Shown: piece by piece, positions 1 through 9,158 of the stretch | Numbering within the stretch: position 1 is the stretch's first letter | How the letters are laid out: every line of letters starts with the position of its first letter | NCBI GenBank assembly: GCA_024343425.1 | Contig: BRLC01000001.1 | Location: 1 to 64,000 of the forward strand | Reading direction: 5' to 3' | DNA: 64,000 bases | Source: Rhizobiaceae bacterium MnEN-MB40S | Lineage (GTDB): Bacteria > Pseudomonadota > Alphaproteobacteria > Rhizobiales > Rhizobiaceae | Notes under the pieces: generated by a model | What the model was told of the DNA's origin: nothing | The model's input: only the letters and a program-made list of their open reading frames with translations | Databases searched by the model: none | Position numbers and translations under genes: made by a program

Positions 1-603
1 CGGCGGCGCGTGGCGTTTTCGATCGCGATGATTGCGCTTTCGGCCAAGATGGCGAAAGCCGACGGGGTGGTGACGCCCGACGAGGTGATCGCATTCCAGG
101 ACATATTCGAGATTTCCGAAAGCGAATCGCGCAACGTCTCCAGGCTCTACAATCTCGCCAAGCAGGATATCGCCGGCTACGAGACCTATGCCGCCAGGAT
201 GGCGAGCCTGTGCGGAACAGGCGAGGCCAACTGCCTCGTTCTCGAAGACATTCTCGACGGCCTGTTCCACATCGCCAAGGCAGACGGCGTCATTCACGAG
301 AAGGAACTGGCCTTTCTGTCGCGCATTGCGGATATTTTCCAGATCGACGAAGACCGCTTCGAACAGATTGTCGCGCGTCACAGCTATGCGTCCGTGAGGG
401 ATCCCTACGCCGTTCTGGGCGTGACGCGGGATGCGCCGTTCGAGGAGATCCGGCGACGCTATCGGCGACTGGCGGCCGAAAGCCATCCGGACCGGTTGAC
501 GGCGCGCGGCGTTCCGGAGGAGTTTCTGGCGATCGCCAATGACCGGATGAGCGCGCTCAACGCCGCCTTCGCCGATATCGAGAAGGAGCGCAAGGCCGCA
601 TGA
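1..603 (+). CDS. TerB-DnaJ (DjlA-like) co-chaperone, 5' end outside window
   Basis: The reading frame is open from base 1, so the gene begins upstream of the window; the GTG at 10 is probably not the real start. The visible part has an acidic helical TerB-like domain (about residues 5-125, with repeated KADGV segments). A C-terminal J domain follows, with YAVLGV and the HPD tripeptide that stimulates DnaK ATPase. This TerB plus J arrangement is that of DjlA-family co-chaperones. The stop TGA overlaps the start of the following amidase gene (ATGA), so the two are probably cotranscribed. The family is clear; the client of the chaperone is unknown. Confidence 0.85.
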   Translation, partial: RRRVAFSIAMIALSAKMAKADGVVTPDEVIAFQDIFEISESESRNVSRLYNLAKQDIAGYETYAARMASLCGTGEANCLVLEDILDGLFHIAKADGVIHEKELAFLSRIADIFQIDEDRFEQIVARHSYASVRDPYAVLGVTRDAPFEEIRRRYRRLAAESHPDRLTARGVPEEFLAIANDRMSALNAAFADIEKERKAA

Positions 604-1379
604 CGGCTGCTCCCGAGGTTTCGTTCGCGGCGGATTTTCCGGACGCCGAGGTTTGCCCGTCTCCGAATTTCGGGGAAAGAGCGGCCGGCAAATCCGTGGA
701 CATGATCATCCTTCACTATACCGGCATGGAATCGACGGAAAAGGCGCAAGCCTGGCTGTGCAATCCACAATCGCAGGTGTCGTCTCACTATCTGGTGCAA
801 GAGGACGGCCGGGTTGTGCAGATGGTTCCAGAGACAAAAAGAGCCTGGCACGCGGGCAAAAGTTTCTGGCGCGGCGAGACGGATATCAACTCGCGATCGA
901 TCGGTATAGAGATCGCCAATCCGGGGCACGCCTACGAGTATCCGGATTTTTCCACGGAACAAATTCGTTCGGTTATCGAACTTTGTCGTAAATGTGTCGC
1001 AAAGTGGGCGATCCCGGCTGATCGCATCCTCGGTCACAGCGATGTCGCGCCCGGTAGAAAGGTCGATCCGGGGGAAAAGTTCCCCTGGAGTTCACTTTTC
1101 GACGCCGGCGTGGGGCATTGGGTCGATCCGTCGCAGGCTATCGGTGGACGCTTTCTGCAGGCGGGCGACCGGGGTCAACCCGTCGAGGCGCTGCAGGCGA
1201 TGTTGTCTCTTTATGGCTATAATGTTGAAGTTACAGGTGAATTTGACGATGGCCTGCGCGCCGTCGTTCATGCGTTTCAACAGCATTTCCGGCCATCCAA
1301 AGTTGATGGCGTGGCGGACGCGGCGACCATCGAAACCCTCTACCGGCTGACGGCAGCGCTGCCGTCCATGGCGAAATAA
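600..1379 (+). CDS. N-acetylmuramoyl-L-alanine amidase (AmiD-type) with peptidoglycan-binding domain
   Basis: Zinc amidase of the Amidase_2 family, which cuts the bond between N-acetylmuramic acid and L-alanine in peptidoglycan or its turnover products. Candidate zinc ligands are H39 (in ILHYTG), H146 (in LGHSD) and D156 (in KVDPG). A PG_binding_1 repeat occupies about residues 188-252 (GDRGQPVEALQ to IETLYRL). I see no clear signal peptide, so a cytoplasmic recycling role is possible. It overlaps the upstream co-chaperone gene by four bases and is followed by a hairpin terminator. The 259-residue length fits the family. Confidence 0.9.
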   Translation: MTAAPEVSFAADFPDAEVCPSPNFGERAAGKSVDMIILHYTGMESTEKAQAWLCNPQSQVSSHYLVQEDGRVVQMVPETKRAWHAGKSFWRGETDINSRSIGIEIANPGHAYEYPDFSTEQIRSVIELCRKCVAKWAIPADRILGHSDVAPGRKVDPGEKFPWSSLFDAGVGHWVDPSQAIGGRFLQAGDRGQPVEALQAMLSLYGYNVEVTGEFDDGLRAVVHAFQQHFRPSKVDGVADAATIETLYRLTAALPSMAK

Positions 1380-1489
1380 GCGTCGATTCCGGGCCAATCT
1401 GCAAGTCCGCTTACTGCGTGTAACACAAGTTGAACGCGCCGCCACCATTCCCGGAAATTCTCCACTAGAACCACCTGCGCAAACCTGCA

Positions 1490-1522
1490 GCCGCCATAGG
1501 GTTTTGCGTTGGCGGCTTTTTT
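1490..1522 (+). terminator. Rho-independent terminator after the amidase gene
   Basis: GCCGCCA (1490-1496) and TGGCGGC (1510-1516) form a perfect 7-bp stem with a 13-nt loop, followed directly by six T residues (1517-1522). It lies 110 bp after the amidase stop and before the lytic transglycosylase start, so the two genes are probably separate transcription units. Confidence 0.75.
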
Positions 1523-1583
1523 ACTGTCTGGAAACCGGTTGCTGGAGGGACCCGGATTTCCGACTTTTGATCTGGAGTCATGA

Positions 1584-2129
1584 ATGAAAAAGTACCGAGT
1601 GCTCGCGTCAGCGGTGTGTTGTGTTCTGGCGGTGACGATGGGAAGCGCCGCTAATGCCGGAGACGCCAAAAAGGAAGAGAAGAATACCCTTACTCTCACA
1701 TCCATTGGAAAAGCGTTGAACAATGCGCTTCAGCCCAAGACTGAAGAAACCAGGAAGTTCAGCAGCAATTACAGCAATCTGATCAGGGCGCATGCGAGAC
1801 GCGAAGGTGTTCCTGTCGACCTTGCGCACGCCGTCGTTAAGGTTGAGAGCAATTTCAACGCCAAGGCGCGCGGCAGCGCCGGCGAGATCGGCCTGATGCA
1901 GATCAAGCTGCAGACCGCGCGCGGCATGGGCTACAAGGGCTCGAAGGCCGGTCTTTATGATCCGGACACCAACCTGAAATATGGCATGAAATATCTCGGT
2001 GGCGCGCACAAGCTCTCCGGCGGAGACACCTGCGGCACGATCCTGCGTTACAACGCCGGACACGCCGCCAAGCGGATGAACAAGATTTCCTCCCGCTATT
2101 GCTCCAAGGTGAAGAATATCCTGGGCTGA
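1584..2129 (+). CDS. Secreted SLT-family lytic transglycosylase
   Basis: A 181-residue protein with an N-terminal Sec signal peptide (MKKYR start, hydrophobic core, likely cleavage after SAANA) and a C-terminal SLT/lysozyme-like domain. The candidate catalytic glutamate is E88 in VKVESNFN. The family motifs GEIGLMQI, the tyrosine-containing YDPDTN region and RYNAGH follow. It would cleave glycan strands to 1,6-anhydro-muropeptides in the periplasm. It is short compared with Slt70 or MltC and has only the catalytic domain plus a short spacer. It lies just upstream of rnpB, an order I recall from other rhizobia. Confidence 0.88.
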   Translation: MKKYRVLASAVCCVLAVTMGSAANAGDAKKEEKNTLTLTSIGKALNNALQPKTEETRKFSSNYSNLIRAHARREGVPVDLAHAVVKVESNFNAKARGSAGEIGLMQIKLQTARGMGYKGSKAGLYDPDTNLKYGMKYLGGAHKLSGGDTCGTILRYNAGHAAKRMNKISSRYCSKVKNILG

Positions 2130-2189
2130 TATGCATTATCGGGGCACTTGACGCCGGGACTGGTCAAGCAACGCAGTCTCGGCTATCAG

Positions 2190-2617
2190 GAAGCCGTCAG
2201 CCGGCCGGGCAACCGCGCTTCGGACTTCGGTCCGCGGTGAGGAAAGTCCGGGCTCCACGGAAACACGGTGCCGGATAACATCCGGCGGGGGCGACCCCAG
2301 GGATAGTGCCACAGAAAGTAAACCGCCCCGCCTGTATTCCGGTCCTGTCGCGGACCTGAATGCCGGCGGGGTAAGGGTGAAAGGGTGGGGTAAGAGCCCA
2401 CCGCGTTGCTGGCGACAGGAACGGCATTGCAAACCCCACCGGGAGCAAGACCGAATAGGGGTGGCGAGGACGCAAGTCCGGGCCCGTTTCCGGGTCGTCG
2501 CCCGGGTTGGTCGCTAGAGGCAGGATGCAAATCCTGTCCCAGAGGAATGGTTGCCACGCAATTCCATATTCATGGCGTTGCCATACAGAACCCGGCTTAC
2601 AGGCCGGCTGACGCTTC
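2190..2617 (+). ncRNA. rnpB: RNase P RNA, bacterial type A
   Basis: The RNA subunit that matures tRNA 5' ends. Conserved elements seen are GAGGAAAGTCCGGGCTCC near 2239 (CR-I), ACAGAAAGTAAACCGCC, GGGTGAAAGGGTGGGGTAAGAGCCC, the AAACCCCACC..GAGCAAGACC..ATAGGGG block, and the 3' CAGAACCCGGCTTAC. The ends were set from helix P1: GAAGC and GTCAGCCGGCC (2190-2206) pair with GGCCGGCTGAC and GCTTC (2602-2617), leaving one bulged C. The length of about 428 nt suits alphaproteobacteria. The last 21 nt overlap the end of a convergent protein gene. The TTGACG at 2148 may be part of its promoter, but I see no good -10. Confidence 0.96.
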
Positions 2618-3388
2618 GTTTCCGTGGCCGCCGATGAGGGGCGCGAGAAGGTCCGGATTGCCATCCAGATATTTCAGCGATTTCTTCAGATGGCTTGCGA
2701 GAGCGGGCTTCAGGTGTTTCAAGGCCGCATCCGCGCTTTCCAGCTTCAGGCTGAGAAAAACAGCCAGGGAAAATCCCCACTCCGCTTCGGTCAGATAGCC
2801 CTGACGCCGCGTCGACCACCCTTGCGTCACACCGTCGGAAAACTGCTGAAATTCGAAAGCGCTGTTGGCGGCGAAAACACCAAATCCGAAAAACGTCACG
2901 GCCAGATCGGTCGCGAATTCCTCACAATCTGGGCCGCCCGGTGGTTCGTCGTCGGTGGTGAAAAGAATTGCGTGACAGATTTCGTGCGCGAGCGTGGCGA
3001 TGAGTTCCATCGGCCTTTCGATGCTTGCCGGGTCGTAGGTGGCGCGCAACCGCTGGTCCGCGCCATATTGAAACGTGCCGGCGGGCGACGAGGGTGCGTT
3101 CTGCACGATCGCAAGGTCGCCAAGCTTCGGATCAATCGATTCATCCTGAGGGACAAGATCGAACTCGCCTGGGTCGACGGACATATAGCGAGCGATGGTA
3201 TCAAACAGAACCTGTGCGCGATCATGCCCCTGGCTCTCTGAAGGCGCGAAGAAGGCGCCCGTGGGCAGGATCATCGGTTTGTCTTCGAGAGCTGCCAATC
3301 CGCCAAAATTCGACAGAAGCCAACCCCAGCATTCGAGCTGCCACTCAAGATCGTCATTATCGAGTGGGGGTCTGCTTTTCCAGAACAT
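2597..3388 (-). CDS. Hypothetical HExxH (zinc metallopeptidase-like) protein
   Basis: I do not recognise the specific family. The 263-residue protein has a clear LAHEICHAIL motif with H135-E136-x-x-H139, the zinc-binding pattern of gluzincin-type peptidases. It is followed by an acidic stretch (CEEFATD, residues 155-161) that could supply a third ligand. There is no signal peptide or membrane segment. Residues 10-30 are rich in tryptophan, and the C-terminal third is helical and lysine-rich. The last codons are antisense to the 3' strand of rnpB helix P1. Activity is inferred from the motif only; it could be an inactive fold or an ImmA-like regulator protease. Confidence 0.55.
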   Translation of the reverse strand: MFWKSRPPLDNDDLEWQLECWGWLLSNFGGLAALEDKPMILPTGAFFAPSESQGHDRAQVLFDTIARYMSVDPGEFDLVPQDESIDPKLGDLAIVQNAPSSPAGTFQYGADQRLRATYDPASIERPMELIATLAHEICHAILFTTDDEPPGGPDCEEFATDLAVTFFGFGVFAANSAFEFQQFSDGVTQGWSTRRQGYLTEAEWGFSLAVFLSLKLESADAALKHLKPALASHLKKSLKYLDGNPDLLAPLIGGHGNEASAGL

Positions 3389-3530
3389 CGGTTCGCAGGG
3401 TCGGTTGAAACTTTGCAGACCATAAGCGGAGAGTTGCAGGAAAGGAAGCCGCTTGATGGTCCTTCAGACAATATGCCCTCGAGCTTGCTGAAGAGCAGTG
3501 AATTGGACAGTGTCTTGTTTCATCATCATA

Positions 3531-3550
3531 TGCAACTGTTTTTAGTTGCA
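3531..3550. promoter_or_regulatory. Inverted repeat upstream of hicA, candidate HicB operator
   Basis: TGCAACT (3531-3537) and AGTTGCA (3544-3550) are perfect inverted repeats with a 6-nt T-rich spacer, about 60 bp before the preferred hicA start. HicB antitoxins usually repress their own operon through a C-terminal DNA-binding domain, so this is the natural candidate site. The regulator-site link is inferred from position. Confidence 0.45.
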
Positions 3551-3609
3551 ATTCTGTTGGTTTGATCCCATATTGCAGGTCTGTAATGACCGTGCAGACA
3601 AGGGGCGAT

Positions 3610-3864
3610 ATGAGTCGGCGGGAAAAGCTGGTCGGTCGGCTGAAGGGCAGACCTAAAGACTTCACATGGGAAGAATTGGTGCGCTTGCTTCGGGATGTCG
3701 GATACAGTGAGGCCCAGGCGGGAAAGACGGGGGGCTCCCGTCGACGATTTATTCACGACACGGCGCCGGTAATCGCGTTGCACAAACCTCACCCGGGCAA
3801 CATCGTCAAAATGTACGTTATCGATGAAGTGCTGCGCGTGCTGTCTGAGGAAAAGCTGATATGA
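3610..3864 (+). CDS. hicA: HicA-family mRNA interferase toxin
   Basis: A small basic dsRBD-like toxin predicted to cleave mRNA when not bound by HicB. From the ATG at 3610 it is 84 residues long; I chose this start because AGGGG lies about 7 nt upstream. Upstream in-frame starts at 3562 (TTG) and 3586 (ATG) have no such site. The family pattern is WEELVRLLRDVGY, then GGSRRRF, then LHKPHPGN. The position that is histidine in the GSHH type of HicA is arginine here, while histidines remain in the HKPHP motif. The stop overlaps the hicB start (ATGA), the usual toxin-first hicAB order. Confidence 0.85.
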   Translation: MSRREKLVGRLKGRPKDFTWEELVRLLRDVGYSEAQAGKTGGSRRRFIHDTAPVIALHKPHPGNIVKMYVIDEVLRVLSEEKLI

Positions 3865-4211
3865 GTACGATGCTGGAATACAAGGGCTATCTCGGCTCTG
3901 TCGAATTCAGCGACGAGGATGAAGTTTTTCACGGTCGACTGGAGTTCATTCGCGATCTGGTGACCTATGAAGGCGTAGATGCGAAAGGCCTGAAGGCTTC
4001 CTTCAGGGAGGCGGTGGATGATTATCTGGCGCTGTGTGAAGCGGAAGGACGCAAACCCGATATGCCGCTGAAGGGCAGTTTCAATGTGCGTCCCGGACGT
4101 GACTTGCATCGCCGCGCCATGCTCTTTGCCGTACGGCGCGGGCTAAATCTCAATACAGTCGTGAGCGACGCCCTGCGCCGATATCTTGATCGGGAAGACA
4201 AAGTGGCCTGA
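3861..4211 (+). CDS. hicB: HicB-family antitoxin
   Basis: A 116-residue partner of HicA. The N-terminal part is the partial RNase H-like HicB fold (YKGYLGSVEFSDEDEVFHG, then KASFREAVDDYL). The C-terminal part (about residues 78-112, RRAMLFAVRRGLNLNTVVSDALRRYL) looks like a ribbon-helix-helix or short helical DNA-binding segment that would autoregulate the operon. It is coupled to hicA by a four-base overlap. The assignment is firm from sequence and context; activity of the pair is untested. Confidence 0.87.
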   Translation: MSTMLEYKGYLGSVEFSDEDEVFHGRLEFIRDLVTYEGVDAKGLKASFREAVDDYLALCEAEGRKPDMPLKGSFNVRPGRDLHRRAMLFAVRRGLNLNTVVSDALRRYLDREDKVA

Positions 4212-4212
4212 G

Positions 4213-4803
4213 TCAGCTTCTCAGTCCATCGAAAATCGCCGCGATCACCTGCTGAACCTCGCCGGGGTTTGCGCCGCTTTCGATGGCCAGCGCGCCGCGG
4301 TCGAAGAGCGCCGACAGCATGGTCGCCAGCGTTTCGAGCGGCAACTTTGCAATGACGCCTTCCTTCATTGCTGCGTCGAGGCCTTCATGCAGGGTTCGGC
4401 CCCCATGTTTGCGGTCCATGTCGCGCAACTCCTCCCAGCCGAGAACCGCCGGCGCCTCAATCAGGATCAGACGGGTTCTTTCCTCCACTGCCATTGCATC
4501 GAAGAAAGCGCGTCCCCCTTCGACGAGGGCGTCAAAGGGATTCGACGCGTCGGGCGCTGCTCGTTCGATCTGATCGGCGACCGCTGAAAGCTCTGCCTCG
4601 ATCACAGCGGCGAACAATGCCTTCTTGTCCTCGAAGTGGTGATAAAGCGCGCCGCGCGTGACGCCCGCCTTTTTCACGATCTCCGGCGTTCCCGTGCCGG
4701 CATATCCCTTTGACAGAAACAGATCTCTCGCCGCAGCGATCAGGGCGGAGATGGTGGTCTCGGTGCGCTCGCGGTTCGTGCGATGAATCGAAAGCTCTTG
4801 CAT
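4213..4803 (-). CDS. TetR-family transcriptional repressor
   Basis: A 196-residue regulator. Residues about 12-60 form a TetR HTH ([38 protein letters not shown]), followed by an all-helical ligand-binding domain. It is divergent from a VOC-family gene, with two related palindromes in the 69-bp gap; one abuts its own start codon. Autorepression and control of the VOC gene are likely. The ligand is unknown. The stop lies next to the hicB stop, and the two genes converge. Confidence 0.92.
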   Translation of the reverse strand: MQELSIHRTNRERTETTISALIAAARDLFLSKGYAGTGTPEIVKKAGVTRGALYHHFEDKKALFAAVIEAELSAVADQIERAAPDASNPFDALVEGGRAFFDAMAVEERTRLILIEAPAVLGWEELRDMDRKHGGRTLHEGLDAAMKEGVIAKLPLETLATMLSALFDRGALAIESGANPGEVQQVIAAIFDGLRS

Positions 4804-4820
4804 ACATGCAGCCTGTATGT
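4804..4820. promoter_or_regulatory. TetR operator candidate 1
   Basis: ACATGCAGCCTGTATGT is a 17-bp palindrome centred on 4812 with one mismatched pair, and starts one base upstream of the tetR ATG. Its core ACAtrCAGnCTGTAT matches the second palindrome 29 bp away. Confidence 0.6.
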
Positions 4821-4834
4821 TAATTCAAAGATAC

Positions 4835-4847
4835 ATACAGACTGTAT
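4835..4847. promoter_or_regulatory. TetR operator candidate 2
   Basis: ATACAGACTGTAT is a perfect 13-bp palindrome centred on 4841. With its flank (ATACATACAG, 4831-4840) it resembles site 1 (ATACATGCAG, 4802-4811). It sits 26 bp before the VOC gene start, so bound repressor would block that promoter. Confidence 0.6.
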
Positions 4848-4872
4848 TCTTTTTGCGAAAGAGAGGAAAGCC

Positions 4873-5292
4873 ATGAAATCCAGCCAGTACTATCCGGTTC
4901 TCATGACGGACGACGTCGCGGGAACCGCCAAGTTCTACCGGACGCATCTGCGTTTCCGGCCTGTCTTCGACAGCGACTGGTATGTCCATCTCCAGTCGAG
5001 CGAGGATGACTCCGTCAATCTGGCGATACTGCAGGGCGATCACGAAACGATCCCGGCTTCCGGACGGGGCCGGGCGTCGGGCCTATTGCTCAATTTCGAG
5101 GTGGATGATGTCGACGCCGTCTATGCCCGAATGAAGGCGGATGGACTGGAAATGCTTCTCGATCTCAGGGACGAACCGTTCGGGCAGCGGCATTTCATAA
5201 CGCAGGATCCGAACGGCGTCCTGATCGACATCATCAAGCCGATCCCGCCCACGGCCGAATTCCTGGCGATGTACGGGACGGAAGCTGGCTGA
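4873..5292 (+). CDS. VOC (glyoxalase/bleomycin-resistance) family protein
   Basis: A 139-residue single VOC domain with an FYRTHLRF helix near the start, an [19 protein letters not shown] central repeat and an [20 protein letters not shown]-terminal strand. Candidate metal ligands or equivalents lie in these motifs, but the conserved E of glyoxalase I is not certain. The start at 4873 follows GAGAGGAAAG; the longer frame back to 4783 would run through the operators. Its neighbour is a divergent TetR gene, so an inducible detoxification role is plausible. The substrate is unknown. Confidence 0.85.
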   Translation: MKSSQYYPVLMTDDVAGTAKFYRTHLRFRPVFDSDWYVHLQSSEDDSVNLAILQGDHETIPASGRGRASGLLLNFEVDDVDAVYARMKADGLEMLLDLRDEPFGQRHFITQDPNGVLIDIIKPIPPTAEFLAMYGTEAG

Positions 5293-5367
5293 AATCATGT
5301 CTCCGGGCACGCCGCTCCGAGGCTTCCTCTGAAGAAGTGTCCGGACTCACTGTCTCACAATTGGTCG

Positions 5368-5553
5368 TCAGGAGGTCGTTTCGGACTGCCTGATCCTCTG
5401 CTTGATATTTTCCACCATGGTCTCGCGGACAATGCTTTCGGAGTGGGCGGACCTCAGGTGCGCGACAGCGCGGTGAACAACCTCGGCCTCATCTTCGGCG
5501 GAGGTTTGCCAGCTGCAGCCAGGCACCAGCGTTCCGCATCGAAATACCTTCAT
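5368..5553 (-). CDS. DUF1059 small protein
   Basis: A 61-residue protein that matches the DUF1059 pattern: MKVFRCGTLVPGCSW at the start, then an AEVVHRAVAHLRSAHS helix with histidines. The conserved Cys and His residues suggest a small metal-binding or redox fold, but no function is established. A strong AGGAGGAGACG precedes the ATG, which supports real translation. It appears to be monocistronic. Confidence 0.8.
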   Translation of the reverse strand: MKVFRCGTLVPGCSWQTSAEDEAEVVHRAVAHLRSAHSESIVRETMVENIKQRIRQSETTS

Positions 5554-5725
5554 CGTCTCCTCCTTGATTGTCGTTGTCGTTCATCTTGGTTGTACCAAAT
5601 TTGAGTCAATTCGGTAACCGGAGCGGAAACGCGAACGGGGCGGTAGTGTTCCGTTGCGTGTTCGGAACAAATATCGAGGGCGGGGCTGGGCGTCGGACCG
5701 TATGAATTCTGGGCGCCGGTGGGAT

Positions 5726-6337
5726 TTATTTCGTGTCTTCAATGACGGACTGTAGATAGTTCGCCAGATCCCGCCGCTCATGCAATTTTGCAACCGAAAG
5801 AGCCGTCGCGCCATCACGCGCCTGCATTGACGGATCGGCGCCATGTTCGATCAGGACTCTGGCAATCTCGACATTTTTTCCATTTCCTGCGTCTCCCAGA
5901 AACATCAGGGGTGTTCGACCGAGATCATCCGTGAGGTTGGGATCGGCGCCATGCTTCAAAAGGAACTTAACATTCGTCAAATTGACATTGTTCGCCGCCT
6001 CCATCAAAGCAGTGGCGCCGTCGCCGTCTTTCGGTTTCTTGTTCACGTCCGCGCCATAGTTGACGAGCAGCTCAAGCAACACCGTTCTGGAACCTGCGCC
6101 GCCGCAGATTTCCGGCGCGAAACGGAGCGCCAACGTCAGAGGAATCCAGCCTTTGATGGGGTCTGTATCGAAAACAAGATTTGGATCGGCTCCCGCGCCC
6201 AGATGTCGGGAAACCAGCGTAGGATCATTGTTGCACAGCGCCAGCTCGAAAGGTGGTAACGGAGCTGTTCCCGAGGACGGCAACATCAATACCACGAGCA
6301 GGAGAATGACTGTTCCGAATCTGTTGCGATTAGACAT
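5726..6337 (-). CDS. Secreted ankyrin-repeat protein
   Basis: A 203-residue protein with an N-terminal hydrophobic segment (VILLLVVLMLPSSG) that reads as a signal peptide or membrane anchor. About four ankyrin repeats follow, recognisable by the GADPN / GADVN turns and the TPLM, TALM and TALS helix starts. Ankyrin repeats bind proteins, so a periplasmic binding or inhibitor role is likely, with no partner evident. Some bacterial periplasmic ankyrin proteins protect or sit with catalases; no such gene is nearby. Confidence 0.8.
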   Translation of the reverse strand: MSNRNRFGTVILLLVVLMLPSSGTAPLPPFELALCNNDPTLVSRHLGAGADPNLVFDTDPIKGWIPLTLALRFAPEICGGAGSRTVLLELLVNYGADVNKKPKDGDGATALMEAANNVNLTNVKFLLKHGADPNLTDDLGRTPLMFLGDAGNGKNVEIARVLIEHGADPSMQARDGATALSVAKLHERRDLANYLQSVIEDTK

Positions 6338-6437
6338 AAGGTTGGAGAGGCGTCTCCCGTCTATTGGCCAGCCAATTTGCCTTACCGTATCGATTTTTGC
6401 ATTAATTACATGAACTATCTTCTTTAGCGCGTCGCTG

Positions 6438-7486
<1,049 letters not shown>

Positions 7487-7487
<1 letters not shown>

Positions 7488-8272
7488 CAGCGGTCTCCCC
7501 CGAAATTGGAAAAGCGGGCGGCGACGAGCATCACCGCCATGGATATTATGATGATGATGGTGGACACCGCGTTGATCTCCGGCGTGAAGCCCTTGCGGAT
7601 CGACGTATAGATCAGCACCGGAAGGGTCGCGTCGCCTGGCTCCGAGAGGAAATAGGAGACGACGAACTGGTCGAAGCTCACGGCGAAGGCGAACAGCGCG
7701 CCGGCGACGACCCCCGGCATGATCCAGGGCAGGGTGACCCGCCGCGTGACAGTCCACGCCCCGGCGCCGAGCGACCGGGCGGCCTCCTCAAGCGTCCGGT
7801 CGAAGGTGGCGAGCCGCGCGCTCACGACGACGATGACATAGGGCAGGGCCAAGGCCACATGCCCGACCAGCACCGACGGCGTGCCGCGGCCGAGACCAAT
7901 CCCAAAGAAGAAGATCAACATGGCCGTGCCGGTAATCAGCCAGGGAATGGCGATCGGCGGGAACAGCAGTGTCTGCAGGATAAATTTGCCGCGAAATTCG
8001 TATCGGAAGAATGCGAGCGAGGCCGCCGTGCCGAGCGCGGTCGCGATCACCATCGTGGCGAGCGCAATGCCGACGGACCGGATCGCGGCGGTCCGGATTG
8101 CGTCGTTCTCGGAGAGGGCCGCATACCAGTTCAGCGAGAATTCAAATGGCAACTGGTAGAAAGGCGAGGCGTTGAAGGACATCGCGCCCATGATGACGAT
8201 CGGCGCATAGAGGAAAATCAGGATCAGGACGAGCCAGACCTTGCCCGCCCGCGCAAGCCATTTGCCGCTCAT
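7487..8272 (-). CDS. ABC importer permease, PotC/PotI type
   Basis: A 261-residue inner-membrane protein with about six transmembrane helices (for example VWLVLILIFLYAPIVIMGAM near the start). The EAA loop EEAARSLGAGAWTVTRRVTLP couples it to the ATPase. Starting at MSGKW, it overlaps the preceding permease by four bases (ATGA). It is the second of two different permeases, as in spermidine/putrescine-type importers. Confidence 0.92.
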
Positions 8273-9129
8273 GCCGGCGCCCTCCTGAGGATCGGGCTCG
8301 ACAAGGCCAGTATGAGGAGCACCACGGCGAGCAGAATGAAGGACAGCGCCGCGCCGAGCGGCCAGTTGAAAACCGCGACGAACTGGTCCTCGATCACTGT
8401 TCCGTAGTAGGTGCCGAAACGGCCGCCGAGAATGCGCGGCTCCATGAAAGCGCCGACGACCGGCACGAAGACGAGAACCGCGCCGGCGAGCAATCCGGGA
8501 AGGGACAGGGGCAGGATCAGCCTCCTCAGGATCGTCAGCTTGCCGGCCCCCATCGAGCGGGCGGCGTCGATCAGCGTGTCGTCGATCGCCTGCAGCGCCA
8601 GATAGGTCGTCAAAATGACGTACGGCAGATAGGAATGGACCAGTCCGATGACGACGGCGGTCTGCGTGAACATCAGGTTGAGCCGGATGTCGAACGGCAG
8701 GACGGCGTTGACGGCGAGTTCCAGAACGCCGTTTCCCCTCAACACGATCGCCCATGAGAAGATGCGGACGAGCGAGTTCGACCAGAAAGGCAGGATGATG
8801 AGCAGGAACAACGCCTCGCGCGAACGGCCGCGGATGGTCTTGGCAAGCACATAGGCGCAGGGAAAGCCGATCAGGATGCAGACCACCGTCACGGTCAGGC
8901 CGAGGCGGATCGATTTCCACAAAAGCGCGGCATATGTGCCGGTTTCGAAAAAGGCCCGGTAGTTGTCGAGGGTGATGCGCCATTCCGCGTCGCCGAACGG
9001 CACATCCGACAGCAGGCTGTAATAGAGCATTGCCGACAGCGGCAGAAACACCGCCGCCGTCAGCCAGAGATAGGCCGGAGAAAGGAGCGCCGTCGCGCGC
9101 AGCCCGTCGCGGGTCCATGCTTTCGCCAT
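8269..9129 (-). CDS. ABC importer permease, PotB/PotH type
   Basis: A 286-residue permease with about six transmembrane helices and the EAA loop DAARSMGAGKLTILRRLILP. I chose the MAKAW start at 9129 because GGGGAG lies 7 nt upstream. A longer version from 9186 would run into the binding-protein gene. It pairs with the PotC-type permease as a heterodimeric channel. Confidence 0.92.
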   Translation of the reverse strand: MAKAWTRDGLRATALLSPAYLWLTAAVFLPLSAMLYYSLLSDVPFGDAEWRITLDNYRAFFETGTYAALLWKSIRLGLTVTVVCILIGFPCAYVLAKTIRGRSREALFLLIILPFWSNSLVRIFSWAIVLRGNGVLELAVNAVLPFDIRLNLMFTQTAVVIGLVHSYLPYVILTTYLALQAIDDTLIDAARSMGAGKLTILRRLILPLSLPGLLAGAVLVFVPVVGAFMEPRILGGRFGTYYGTVIEDQFVAVFNWPLGAALSFILLAVVLLILALSSPILRRAPA

Positions 9130-9158
9130 GCGACGCTCCCCGAAGTCCGATGCGGACC

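Noticed and set aside
2190..2617. rnpB 3' end as an integration site with a duplicated end downstream
   Set aside because: I did not find a second copy of the 3' sequence in the accessory block, and no integrase is present in the window.
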